Shown: positions 16,725 through 25,163, counted from the first letter of the stretch. The stretch is 40,606 nucleotides of DNA from Bacillota bacterium (GCA_023411395.1 JAEYOV010000065.1:1-40606); one strand, 5' to 3'. Translations and numbers: made by a program. The notes: a model not told the origin generated them from the sequence alone.

Positions 16725-16753
16725 TTGACATAACCGGGCTTTGCGGGTATAAT
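16725..16753 (+). promoter_or_regulatory. Consensus promoter of the aspS-gatC/gatA/gatB operon
   Basis: TTGACA (16725-16730), exactly 17 bases, then TATAAT (16748-16753): both hexamers are perfect. Start expected near 16760. Such a strong promoter fits control by premature termination in the T-box leader that follows. Confidence 0.85.
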
Positions 16754-16759
16754 ACCTTC

Positions 16760-17060
16760 AAATCTCATAGAAGCGCTTTTGCTTCATTGCGATGACAGGA
16801 AGAGTAGCCGGTTTTTTTCCGTTCAAGAGAGCCGCCGCAAGGTGAAAGGGCGGCACGGAGCATCCGGGGAAGAACAGCCTGGAGCAGCCAACCGAAAGGC
16901 GCAAGCCGAGTAGGCTTGGACGGGACCGGCCCGTTTTAGCCGGAGGCAATCGCAGGTTTATACTTTGCTGTTGCTGCAAAGAGGGCCTTTGGCCCAGTGG
17001 GGTGGCACCGCGCAAGATCACATCTTTCGTCCCGAGTGAGGGATGAGAGATGTTTTTTTA
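16760..17060 (+). ncRNA. T-box riboswitch leader of the aspS-gatC operon
   Basis: This roughly 300-base leader holds the parts of a T-box in order. The Stem I apical region has AGAGAGCC at about 16826. The specifier internal loop is bounded by CAGG/CCTG below and CCGG/CCGG above. A GAGTAGG element lies near 16908. The conserved T-box sequence GGGTGGCACCGCG is at 17000-17012, and a 13-bp terminator (17021-17033 with 17040-17052) ends in seven T. The loop-E-like pair AGTA/GGAA places the specifier at or just after 16872, where the bases read GAACAG. The variable base after TGG is C, matching a tRNA with discriminator G. Uncharged tRNA should favour antitermination and raise expression of aspS-gatC, gatA and gatB. 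Confidence 0.93.
17021..17059 (+). terminator. T-box attenuator hairpin
   Basis: A 13-bp stem containing two G-T wobbles, with a six-base loop and TTTTTTT after it, sits directly downstream of the T-box sequence. It is the off-state terminator of the leader. Confidence 0.9.
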
Positions 17061-17107
17061 TACCCAAATGTTCTATCCGGCTGCGAACCATAAGGGAGGA
17101 AGGACCA

Positions 17108-19186
17108 TTGAAACGCACGCATTATTGTGGGGCTCTTCGGGAAGAGCATATCGGGCAAGCCGTGACCTGCGCGGGATGGGTGCTGAACAAACGCGACATG
17201 GGCGGCGTCCTGTTCATTGATCTAAGGGACCGGGAAGGCGTTTTGCAGGTGGTGTTTGATGCCCGCAACGTATCCCCCGGGCATTTTCAAATGGCGGAAG
17301 GATTACGCATGCAGTCGGTAGTCGCCGTCTCCGGCCCCATCCGGCTTCGGGACGCGGAAACGGCAAACCCGAAAATAGAAACCGGCACGGTGGAGATGAA
17401 GGCGGAAACGCTGGAAATCCTCTCCGTGGCCAAGCCTTTGCCTTTCTCCCTGGAGGAGGATACGAAGGTGCGGGAGGAACTGCGCCTTCAGTACCGCTTT
17501 CTGGACATCCGCCGGCCGGCTATGCTGAATGCCCTGAAGTTCCGCCACATGATTCAAAAGGCGGCGGAGGATTACCTGCACGGTGACGGCTTTTTGCAGG
17601 TGGAAACGCCCATCCTCACCAAATCCACCCCGGAGGGCGCAAGGGATTACCTGGTGCCCAGCCGGGTCCATCCCGGAACCTTTTACGCGCTTCCCCAAAG
17701 CCCGCAAATCTTCAAGCAGCTTTTGATGGTAGGCGGTATCGACAAGTATTATCAGGTGGCCCGGTGCTTTAGGGACGAAGATTTGCGGGCCGACCGGCAG
17801 CCGGAGTTTACGCAGGTGGACATGGAAATGTCCTTCGTCGACCAGGAGGATGTGCTTACCCATCTTGTAAAGCTGTTCACTTCTGTTTTCAAAACCGTCA
17901 TGGGCCGGGATATCCCCCATCCCTTCCTGCGCATGACCTGGCAGGAAGCCATGGACCGCTATGGCTGCGACAAGCCCGACCTGCGCTTTGATCTTCCCAT
18001 TGTGGATTTGACAGACCTTGCCAAGACCTGTTCCTTCTCCGTATTCCGGCAGGTAACGGAACAGGGCGGGCTGGTACGGGCCATCAACTGCAAGGGATGC
18101 GGCGAAAAGTTCGCAAGAAGCACCATTGAGGAGCTGACGGACAAGGCGGTATCCCTGGGCGCCAAGGGCATGGCCTGGATCTTGATCCGTGAAAACGGGG
18201 AAATCAACTCCATTTTGCAAAAGTACTTTACAAAGGCGGAGTTTAGCACGCTGCTTGACCGCATGGAGGCGGGGCCCGGCGACTTCATCCTCTTTTGCGC
18301 GGATAAATTCCAAACGGTCTGCCGGGTGCTTTGCGGGCTTCGCCTCATCGTGGGGGATATGCTGGGCCTGCGTAAAAAAGATGACTTCCAGTTCCTTTTG
18401 GTCACGGACTTTCCGGAGTTCGAATACTCCCCGGAAGAGGAACGCTTTGTGGCCTCCCACCATCCCTTCACCATGCCCCATGCCGAGGATATCCCCTATC
18501 TTGTAAGCGATCCCGGCCGGGTTCGGGCGCAGGCCTATGACGTTGTACTGAACGGCGTGGAGCTGGGCAGCGGCTCCATCCGCATCCATCAAAGGGACGT
18601 GCAGGAGAAGATGTTCGAGGCGCTGGGCTTTTCCAGGGAGGAATCGGAAAAGCGCTTCGGCTTCTTATTGAAAGCCTTCCAGTACGGCACGCCGCCCCAC
18701 GGCGGGTTCGCCTTTGGCCTGGACCGGTTGGTGATGCTGCTATTGGGGGCCGATTCCCTGCGGGACGTGATCGCCTTCCCCAAAACGAAAGACGCCTCCT
18801 GCCTGATGACGGATGCTCCGGACTATGTGGATCAGGCACAGCTCGATATTTTGAAGCTGGGCGTCGCCCAGGGGGAGGAAACAACACACAGGCACAAAGC
18901 CGCCGTGCCCCAGATCCAGGTGGAGCAGGTGGCGGCCCTTGCCAAGCTGCACCTGACTCCCGCGGAGCAAACGCGGATGGGCGGCGAACTGCAGGCCATT
19001 ATCGCCTTTGCTGACCAGTTGTCCCAGGTGGATACGCAGGACGTGCCCATTACCGCCCATGTGGTTAAGGTGAGCAATGTGTTCAGGGAGGATATCCCCT
19101 TCCTGGAGTTTGACCGCGGCACGCTTTTGCAAAACGCCCCCACCCGGGAAGGCGGCTTCATTACTGTACCCCGCACAGTGGAGTAA
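17108..19186 (+). CDS. aspS-gatC: Aspartyl-tRNA synthetase fused to GatC (AspRS-GatC)
   Basis: The protein has 692 residues in one frame. Residues 1 to about 585 are a full bacterial-type AspRS: N-terminal OB fold (WVLNKRDMGGVLFIDLRDREG), class II motif 2 (FRDEDLRADRQPEFTQVDMEM), the GAD-type insertion, and motif 3 (GGFAFGLDRLVMLLLG). After a linker of about 18 residues, residues 605-692 are a whole GatC subunit (VEQVAALAKLHLTPAEQ, then VFREDIPF and ending APTREGGFITVP). The start is TTG at 17108, with GGGAGGAAGG before it. gatA follows 10 bases after the stop. The fusion ties Asp-tRNA synthesis to the amidotransferase, which points to Asn-tRNA made from misacylated Asp-tRNA(Asn). Whether the AspRS half is non-discriminating cannot be settled here. 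Confidence 0.93.
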   Translation: MKRTHYCGALREEHIGQAVTCAGWVLNKRDMGGVLFIDLRDREGVLQVVFDARNVSPGHFQMAEGLRMQSVVAVSGPIRLRDAETANPKIETGTVEMKAETLEILSVAKPLPFSLEEDTKVREELRLQYRFLDIRRPAMLNALKFRHMIQKAAEDYLHGDGFLQVETPILTKSTPEGARDYLVPSRVHPGTFYALPQSPQIFKQLLMVGGIDKYYQVARCFRDEDLRADRQPEFTQVDMEMSFVDQEDVLTHLVKLFTSVFKTVMGRDIPHPFLRMTWQEAMDRYGCDKPDLRFDLPIVDLTDLAKTCSFSVFRQVTEQGGLVRAINCKGCGEKFARSTIEELTDKAVSLGAKGMAWILIRENGEINSILQKYFTKAEFSTLLDRMEAGPGDFILFCADKFQTVCRVLCGLRLIVGDMLGLRKKDDFQFLLVTDFPEFEYSPEEERFVASHHPFTMPHAEDIPYLVSDPGRVRAQAYDVVLNGVELGSGSIRIHQRDVQEKMFEALGFSREESEKRFGFLLKAFQYGTPPHGGFAFGLDRLVMLLLGADSLRDVIAFPKTKDASCLMTDAPDYVDQAQLDILKLGVAQGEETTHRHKAAVPQIQVEQVAALAKLHLTPAEQTRMGGELQAIIAFADQLSQVDTQDVPITAHVVKVSNVFREDIPFLEFDRGTLLQNAPTREGGFITVPRTVE

Positions 19187-19196
19187 GGAGATGTAT

Positions 19197-20660
19197 ATGA
19201 GCGACATCACACGTCTTAGTGTAACGGAGCTTTCGAAACTCCTTCAATCGAAAGCCCTTTCCGCCAAGGAGACTGCCCAGGCGTATTTGAGCCATATGGA
19301 AAAGGCGGAGCATCATATAGGCGCATACCTCACCGTCACAGGGGAAGAATCGCTTAAAACCGCGGAGGATATCGACCGCCGCCGCATGGCGGGGGAAAGC
19401 CTGCCGCCCCTTGCCGGCGTACCCATGGGCATCAAGGACAACATTTGTACCAAGGGCATCAAGACCACCTGTGCCAGCCGCATCCTCCATAATTTTGTGC
19501 CGGCCTACGACGCCACCGCCTACCGGAAGCTTGCGGATGAAGGGTGTGTGCTGCTGGGCAAAATGAACATGGATGAGTTCGCCATGGGCTCCAGCACGGA
19601 AAATTCCAGCGTGAAAGTCACCCGCAACCCCAGAGATTTATCCCGTGTGCCCGGCGGTTCCTCCGGCGGGGCCGCGGCGGCGGTGGCGGCCAATGAAGCG
19701 CCCTTCACACTGGGCTCGGACACCGGCGGTTCCATCCGCCAGCCCGCTTCCTTCTGCGGCGTGGTGGGCATGAAGCCTACCTATGGCTCCGTATCCAGGT
19801 TTGGGCTGATCGCCTTTGCCTCCTCCCTGGACCAGATCGGCCCGCTGACCAGGACGGTTTCGGATTCCGCGCTGGTTTTGAACGCGCTGTGCGGCCATGA
19901 TCCCAAGGACTCCACCTCCGTAAGCCGGGATTACCCCGATTACACGGCGGAACTTGAAAAGGGCGTCAAGGGGCTTCGCATCGCCATGCCCAGGGAATTT
20001 TTCGGGGAAGGGCTGCACGAATCCGTCAAATCCGCGGTGGAAAAGGCCGCGGATTGGTATGCATCCCAGGGCGCGGAAATTGTGGATGTATCCCTGCCCA
20101 CGCTGAAATATGCGCTGCCGGCTTATTACGTCATCTCCTCCGCCGAGGCCTCCTCCAACCTGGCCAGGTTTGATGGCGTGCGCTACGGCTTTAGAGCTGA
20201 GGAATATGAAGACCTAAATGATTTGTACATCAAAACACGGAGCCAGGGCTTTGGCCCGGAGGTGAAGCGGCGGATCATGCTGGGCACCTTTGCGCTAAGC
20301 GCCGGGTATTTTGACGCCTACTACAAGCAGGCGCTTAAGGTGCGCACCAGGATCATGGAGGAGTTTTCAAATATCTTCGCCTCCTGCCAGGCGGTGCTGT
20401 CTCCCGTGGCGCCCACCACCGCCTACAGGATCGGGGAAAAGACGCAAAACCCCCTGGAAATGTACCTGGGGGACATTTACACCGTGCCGGTGAGCATCGC
20501 GGGGCTGCCCGCCTTGTCCGTCCCCTGCGGGGCGGATGATAAGGGGCTGCCCGTAGGCATGCAGCTCACGGGCCGGCCCTTTTCGGAGCCGTTATTGTAC
20601 CGCATCGCGGGCGCCTATGAGCAGGAGAACAGGCATGTGTTCGGGGAGGTGAATTTGTAA
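19197..20660 (+). CDS. gatA: Asp-tRNA(Asn)/Glu-tRNA(Gln) amidotransferase subunit A
   Basis: The protein has 487 residues, the normal GatA length. It releases ammonia from glutamine for amidation of Asp or Glu on tRNA. The amidase triad is visible: Lys80 (GIKDNIC), Ser155 (PGGSSGGAA) and Ser179 (GSDTGGSIRQP). ATG 19197 is chosen over 19191 because the GGAG directly abuts 19191. It sits between the AspRS-GatC fusion and gatB; its stop overlaps the gatB start by one base, so A and B are made in step. Confidence 0.97.
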   Translation: MSDITRLSVTELSKLLQSKALSAKETAQAYLSHMEKAEHHIGAYLTVTGEESLKTAEDIDRRRMAGESLPPLAGVPMGIKDNICTKGIKTTCASRILHNFVPAYDATAYRKLADEGCVLLGKMNMDEFAMGSSTENSSVKVTRNPRDLSRVPGGSSGGAAAAVAANEAPFTLGSDTGGSIRQPASFCGVVGMKPTYGSVSRFGLIAFASSLDQIGPLTRTVSDSALVLNALCGHDPKDSTSVSRDYPDYTAELEKGVKGLRIAMPREFFGEGLHESVKSAVEKAADWYASQGAEIVDVSLPTLKYALPAYYVISSAEASSNLARFDGVRYGFRAEEYEDLNDLYIKTRSQGFGPEVKRRIMLGTFALSAGYFDAYYKQALKVRTRIMEEFSNIFASCQAVLSPVAPTTAYRIGEKTQNPLEMYLGDIYTVPVSIAGLPALSVPCGADDKGLPVGMQLTGRPFSEPLLYRIAGAYEQENRHVFGEVNL

Positions 20661-22087
20661 TGCTCAAGGATTATGAAATGGTCATTGGCCTGGAAGTACA
20701 CGTGGAGCTGAAGACGAAGTCGAAGATTTTCTGCTCCTGCCCCACCGATTTCGGCGCGGCCCCCAACACCCAGTGCTGCCCGGTATGTATGGGCATGCCC
20801 GGCACGCTGCCGGTGCTGAACGGAGAGGTGGTGCGCTATGCCATCAAGGCCGGCCTTGCCACCAAATGCCAGATCGAGCCCTATTCCAAGCAGGACAGGA
20901 AGAATTACTTTTATCCCGACCTGCCCAAAGCCTATCAAATCTCCCAGTACGACCTGCCGCTGTGCCACCACGGCCATCTTCTCATTGAAACGCCGGAGGG
21001 GCAAAAGCGCATCGGCATCACCCGCATTCATATTGAAGAAGATGCGGGCAAGCTGATTCATGACGACAAGCGCGGAACGCTGGTGGATTGCAACCGCTGC
21101 GGCGTGCCGCTGATTGAGATCGTCTCCGAGCCGGACATCCGCTCGGCAAAAGAGGCCGCCGCCTACCTGCAAAAGCTTAAGGCCGTCATCTCCTACACCG
21201 GCATTTCCGACTGCAAGATGAATGAGGGCTCGCTGCGCTGCGACGTGAACCTGTCGGTGCGCAAAAAGGGCGAAACTGCCCTTGGCACCCGCACGGAAAT
21301 GAAAAACCTGAACTCCTTCCAGTCGGTGATAAAAGCCATCGAGCAGGAGTATACCCGCCAGGTGGAGGCCGTGGAAAAGGGCGAAAAGATCGTGCAGGAG
21401 ACGAGGCGCTTTGATCAGTTAACGGGGCAGACCTACTCCATGCGCTTAAAAGAGGACGCCAACGACTACCGCTATTTCCCCGACCCTGACCTGATGCCCA
21501 TCGAAACGCCGCTAAACCGCATCGAGGTGCTGATGCAGGAGATTCCCGCCCTGCCGGATGAACGGAAGGCCGTTTACATGCGGGACTTTGGCATTTCCGC
21601 CTACGCCGCCGAACAGCTTACCGGGCAAAAGGAAATCGCCGACTATTTTGAAACGGCGGCCTTGCTGACCCGCGCGCCAATCACGCTATGCAACCTGCTC
21701 ATCACGGAAATTTTCCGCCTGCTGCCTTTGGAAAGCACCGATATCCCCATTTCACCCGCCCACCTGGCCAAGCTGGCCGACCTCATCGGCGAGGGGCAGG
21801 TCAACTCCTCCGCCGGAAAAAGGGTGCTGGCCCTTTTGTGGGAGAAGGACCGGGACCCGGAGGACATCGTTAAGGAGCAGGGGCTGTACCAGTTGAGCGA
21901 CACGGACGCGCTTTTGTCCGCGGTGAGGGAGGCGGTTGCGAAAAACCCCAAAATGCTGGAAGGCTATAAAAAGGGGAAAACTGCCATGGCAAAGGCGCTC
22001 ATGGGCCAGGCCATGGCCATCACCCAGGGCAAGGCCAATCCGGTGAAGCTGCAGGAATTGCTTATGCTGGAGCTGGACAGAACATAG
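20660..22087 (+). CDS. gatB: Asp-tRNA(Asn)/Glu-tRNA(Gln) amidotransferase subunit B
   Basis: The protein has 475 residues, the usual GatB length. This subunit activates the Asp or Glu side chain with ATP and binds the tRNA. The N-terminal MVIGLEVHVELKTKSKIFCSC with CCPVCMGMPGTLP, the central YFYPDLPKAYQISQYD and NEGSLRCDVNLSVR, and a helical YqeY-like tail are all present. It begins with TAATG overlap to gatA. It is the last gene of the T-box operon; no strong terminator is visible after it, and the next promoter starts 30 bases on. Confidence 0.97.
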   Translation: MLKDYEMVIGLEVHVELKTKSKIFCSCPTDFGAAPNTQCCPVCMGMPGTLPVLNGEVVRYAIKAGLATKCQIEPYSKQDRKNYFYPDLPKAYQISQYDLPLCHHGHLLIETPEGQKRIGITRIHIEEDAGKLIHDDKRGTLVDCNRCGVPLIEIVSEPDIRSAKEAAAYLQKLKAVISYTGISDCKMNEGSLRCDVNLSVRKKGETALGTRTEMKNLNSFQSVIKAIEQEYTRQVEAVEKGEKIVQETRRFDQLTGQTYSMRLKEDANDYRYFPDPDLMPIETPLNRIEVLMQEIPALPDERKAVYMRDFGISAYAAEQLTGQKEIADYFETAALLTRAPITLCNLLITEIFRLLPLESTDIPISPAHLAKLADLIGEGQVNSSAGKRVLALLWEKDRDPEDIVKEQGLYQLSDTDALLSAVREAVAKNPKMLEGYKKGKTAMAKALMGQAMAITQGKANPVKLQELLMLELDRT

Positions 22088-22116
22088 TCCCTATCGGCAG
22101 AATTTTAACAAACCCC

Positions 22117-22145
22117 TTGATATTATATTAACAAAAGTGTATGAT
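22117..22145 (+). promoter_or_regulatory. Promoter of the small exported protein
   Basis: TTGATA (22117-22122), 17 bases and TATGAT (22140-22145) lie in an AT-rich gap after gatB, about 55 bases before the chosen start. Confidence 0.6.
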
Positions 22146-22199
22146 ATGGACAGTAAAAGGAGCGTGTGTCTCCTGTATATTGAAAGGGGTATGCTTTCC

Positions 22200-22727
22200 A
22201 TGAAGAAACTGCTGGTCCTTGCGCTTGCTCTTATCCTGTCCACTACCCTCATCGCCGGCGCCATGGCCGATACGCTCGGTTTGGGCGTTGTTACCAGCAT
22301 CGGTTCCTCCAAGGCCGCCACGGCGGAAGCTGATGGCGTTGCCCAGGTGAATACCACGATCTGCACCGTGACGGTGGATGATAACGGCGTCATCACCGCT
22401 GCTATCTTTGACGTGGCCCAGACCAAGGTGGGCTTCAACGCCAAGGGCGAAATCACCGCCGATCTGGCCGCCAAATTCCAAAGCAAGCAGGAGCTGCAGG
22501 ATGCTTATGGCATGAGGAAGGCTTCCCCCATCGGCAAAGAATGGTTCGAGCAGGCTGAAGCCCTGTCCGCCTTCTGCGCCGGCAAAACGTTGGAAGAAGT
22601 TCTGGCCGGTGTCAGCGAGGACAAGAACAGCGCCGTGGCCGAAGACCTGAAAGCCGGCGCCACCATGCACCTGGTCGAGCTGATCGAGGCGCTGGAGAAG
22701 GCCTACGCCGCCGCCACCGCGAAATAA
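22200..22727 (+). CDS. Small exported protein with FMN-binding-domain-like GAT motif
   Basis: The protein has 175 residues. It has a classic signal peptide (MKKLLVLALALILS, cleavage after AMA), a beta-rich stretch (TVTVDDNGVITAAIFDVAQ), then YGMRKASPIGKEWFEQAEAL. The end is DLKAGATMHL followed by a helix ELIEALEKAYAAA. That last segment resembles the Asp-x-x-Ser/Thr-Gly-Ala-Thr motif of secreted FMN-binding domains, whose Thr carries covalent FMN; here the Thr would be residue 155. The next gene, 120 bases downstream, is ApbE, the flavin transferase for such sites. The start at 22200 is favoured because GAAAGGGG is ten bases before it, whereas ATG 22191 abuts it. The electron-transfer role is inferred. 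Confidence 0.75.
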   Translation: MKKLLVLALALILSTTLIAGAMADTLGLGVVTSIGSSKAATAEADGVAQVNTTICTVTVDDNGVITAAIFDVAQTKVGFNAKGEITADLAAKFQSKQELQDAYGMRKASPIGKEWFEQAEALSAFCAGKTLEEVLAGVSEDKNSAVAEDLKAGATMHLVELIEALEKAYAAATAK

Positions 22728-22767
22728 GACATATCAAGGTACTTTCAATAACACAAAAGATACTTTT

Positions 22768-22794
22768 GCTGCCCACGGCCCTGCCGTGGGCAGC
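22768..22794 (+). terminator. Hairpin after the small exported protein gene
   Basis: A perfect 11-bp GC-rich stem, 22768-22778 with 22784-22794, has a five-base loop and lies between the exported protein and apbE. Only weakly T-rich sequence follows, so it may be a partial terminator or an mRNA end-stabilising hairpin. A TATAAT at 22806-22811 follows but lacks a good -35. Confidence 0.4.
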
Positions 22795-22847
22795 CGGATT
22801 TATGGTATAATATTGAGGGCATCCTCATCCGCGCCAAGGAGGCAAGC

Positions 22848-23921
22848 ATGAAAAAATTTCTGCGCCTTTTTCTGACAGCCCTGCTTATACCGGTATTTGT
22901 TCTGTTTCCGGACGCAAAAGTGGCCGAGCCCAAGCGCTTTACCAACCATTTTTTCAACACGTTCGATACCATTGTATCGCTGATCGGCTATGCCCCGGAC
23001 CAGGAAACCTTCGACAGCGCGTTCCAGGCGGTACAGGAGCGCTTTACCTACCTGCACCGCCTGTTTGACAAATACAATGCCTATGCGGGCATCAACAACC
23101 TGTATACCGTGAACCGCGATGCGGCGAAAGCGCCGGTCAAGGTAGCGCCGGAACTGATGGAAGTGCTTGTTTTCTGCCGGGACATGCAAAAAAAATATCC
23201 TGGCTTAACGAACGTTGCCCTTGGCAGTGTACTGAACATATGGCATGACTACCGGGACGCGGCGGAATATGATCCGTCAAAGGCCGCAATCCCGGAGCTT
23301 GAGAAACTGCAGGCGGCGGCCGTCCATACGGATATGGACAAGGTGATCCTGGATGAGAAAAACAGCACTGTTTTCTTTGAGGATCCGGAATTGTCCCTGG
23401 ACATAGGCGCGGTAGCCAAGGGGTACGCCGCGGAATCGGCGGCTCAACTGCTGCTGAAGTCCCCCATGACGTCCTTCACCATCAATGCCGGGGGAAACGT
23501 GCGGGCGGGGGACAAGCCTCTGGATGGCCGTAATGCCTGGGGCGTGGGCATTCAGAACCCCTTCTTCTCGGCATATTCCGAAGCCCCGCCGGTGGAAACG
23601 CTGCTTCTGCGCAATTTGAGCGTTGTCACCAGCGGCATCAACGAGCGTTTTTATGAGGTGGACGGCGTCCGCTACCATCACCTCATCGATCCGGATACGC
23701 TCTTTCCCGCCCGGTTCATGGCCTCCGTTACCATCGTCACGGAAAGCTCCGAAATGGCGGACTTTCTGTCCACCACCCTGTTTTTGATGTCCTATGAGGA
23801 GGGCCGCGCCTTGGTCGAATCTCTGCCCGGCGTGGAAGCGCTCTGGGTGCTGCTGGACGGCACGATACAGATGACTGAGGGCCTTGACGCCATCGCCTTC
23901 TCCAAAGGCGCCGCGCAGTAG
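22848..23921 (+). CDS. apbE: ApbE-family FAD:protein FMN transferase
   Basis: The protein has 357 residues. It transfers FMN from FAD to Thr of exported flavoproteins. It has an N-terminal export signal without a lipobox Cys. Family landmarks are FNTFDTIVSL at the start, NVALGSVLNIW, LDIGAVAKGYAAE, TINAGGNVRAG, and the metal/catalytic region YHHLIDPDT with MADFLSTTLFLM. The start follows AAGGAGG. It probably modifies the small exported protein immediately upstream (GAT motif), although other substrates outside the window are possible. Confidence 0.93.
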   Translation: MKKFLRLFLTALLIPVFVLFPDAKVAEPKRFTNHFFNTFDTIVSLIGYAPDQETFDSAFQAVQERFTYLHRLFDKYNAYAGINNLYTVNRDAAKAPVKVAPELMEVLVFCRDMQKKYPGLTNVALGSVLNIWHDYRDAAEYDPSKAAIPELEKLQAAAVHTDMDKVILDEKNSTVFFEDPELSLDIGAVAKGYAAESAAQLLLKSPMTSFTINAGGNVRAGDKPLDGRNAWGVGIQNPFFSAYSEAPPVETLLLRNLSVVTSGINERFYEVDGVRYHHLIDPDTLFPARFMASVTIVTESSEMADFLSTTLFLMSYEEGRALVESLPGVEALWVLLDGTIQMTEGLDAIAFSKGAAQ

Positions 23922-23939
23922 GCAAAAAAAGGAATATCC

Positions 23940-24281
23940 ATGACGAAAGCAGAATTGTATGAGCGTATCTATGGCCTGGCGGCCTGCATCCCTCCCGGCA
24001 GGGTGGCCACGTACGGGCAGCTGGCCTTTCTGGCCGGCATCCCCCGCGGCGGGCGGATGGCAGGCCAAGCCATGGCCCATGTGAAAGAAGGGCGCAATAT
24101 TCCCTGCCACCGTGTGGTGAACAGCCAGGGACGCTGCGCGCCGGGGTATTTTGAGCAGCGGGCGCTGCTTAAGGAGGAAGGCGTTTCCTTTTTGAAGGAT
24201 GGCCGGGTGGATATGAAGCGCCATTTGTGGAATCCCGGGGAAAATGCGCCAGACAAGGCCCCCAATGGGCAAAATCCTTGA
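23940..24281 (+). CDS. MGMT-family DNA-binding protein (short alkyltransferase-like)
   Basis: The protein has 113 residues. It contains only the C-terminal, DNA-binding part of O6-methylguanine-DNA methyltransferases: IPPGRVATYGQLA (helix-turn-helix) and NIPCHRVV with the acceptor Cys56. Alkyltransferase-like proteins of this size usually carry Trp at that place, so keeping the Cys suggests that real alkyl transfer may still occur. The N-terminal domain of full-length Ogt is missing. The gene follows apbE by 18 bases with an AAAGGAA site, so it may share its transcript. Confidence 0.88.
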   Translation: MTKAELYERIYGLAACIPPGRVATYGQLAFLAGIPRGGRMAGQAMAHVKEGRNIPCHRVVNSQGRCAPGYFEQRALLKEEGVSFLKDGRVDMKRHLWNPGENAPDKAPNGQNP

Positions 24282-24402
24282 TTCTATTGAAAAAATAATG
24301 ATTTTGCAACCAAAAGTTGCGGCTTTGAAAAGCAAAGTAGGTGGCGCAACGGCGGTGTAACCGCTATACTGTGGCCGTATCAGCAAGAAAGGATGCATCA
24401 AC

Positions 24403-25101
24403 ATGAACGTGGAAATCGCCAATCGCCTCGTCCAGCTTCGCAAGCAAAGCAACCTTTCCCAGGAAGAACTGGCCATGCGGCTGGGCATCAGCAGGCAGGC
24501 GGTCTCCAAATGGGAGCGCGCGGAATCCTCCCCCGATACCGACAACCTCATCGCACTGGCAGCCTTGTACAAGATGTCACTGGATGATTTGCTCCACTCC
24601 GACCTCCCGCCGGAGCCCACCGCCTATACGCCGCCCTACCAGCCGGAAACAACATTCACGGCGGAAGTGCCGACGCTGGATGGAAGTTACTATGAAGTCA
24701 AGGGCGGGGAAGAGGAAGAATCCCCTGCAAAAAAGCAGGAAGAAAATGATCCTCTTCCCGAGGGAAGCTTCTACGATACCAAGGAGGGGAAAATGCACAA
24801 GGAAGGCTGGCTGCGCCGTGTGCCTTATCCCGTATTCATCACCGCCATCTATCTGGTGCTGGGGTTCATCTTCGATTGGTGGCATCCAACCTGGCTTATC
24901 TTTTTGACCATTCCCATCTACTACATGCCCGAGAAGGAGAAAAGCTGGCCCTACATATTCGGCAACCCGGTCCTTGTCGTCCTGGCCTACCTTGCGCTTG
25001 GATTCACCTTTGAAAGATTCTGGCATCCCGGCTGGCTGATTTTCCTGGCCATCCCCATCATACAAAGTACGCGGATCGGGAAGAAGACAGAGAACTCATA
25101 A
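24403..25101 (+). CDS. HTH (Xre-type) regulator with four C-terminal membrane segments
   Basis: The protein has 232 residues. Residues 5-62 are a Cro/CI-type HTH (QEELAMRLGISRQAVSKWERAES, then DNLIALAALYKMSLDDLL). A charged, probably flexible linker (65-140) follows, with two short echoes, GSYYEVK and GSFYDTK. The C-terminal 90 residues hold two near-identical hydrophobic pairs, each with WHPxWLIFLxIPI, so this part looks duplicated. It is a DNA-binding protein tethered to the membrane; such proteins often sense envelope state, but the signal and targets are unknown. AAGAAAGGA precedes the start. A very strong terminator follows at 25164. Confidence 0.85.
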   Translation: MNVEIANRLVQLRKQSNLSQEELAMRLGISRQAVSKWERAESSPDTDNLIALAALYKMSLDDLLHSDLPPEPTAYTPPYQPETTFTAEVPTLDGSYYEVKGGEEEESPAKKQEENDPLPEGSFYDTKEGKMHKEGWLRRVPYPVFITAIYLVLGFIFDWWHPTWLIFLTIPIYYMPEKEKSWPYIFGNPVLVVLAYLALGFTFERFWHPGWLIFLAIPIIQSTRIGKKTENS

Positions 25102-25163
25102 GGAAATGCGGCTTCTAAAAAACCGGGCAGCCCCGGACCATCAGATATGCAACTGTTTTGGCG

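Noticed and set aside
23005..23020. TTCGACA, a possible Spo0A box
   Set aside because: Single copy inside the apbE coding sequence; expected by chance in 40 kb.
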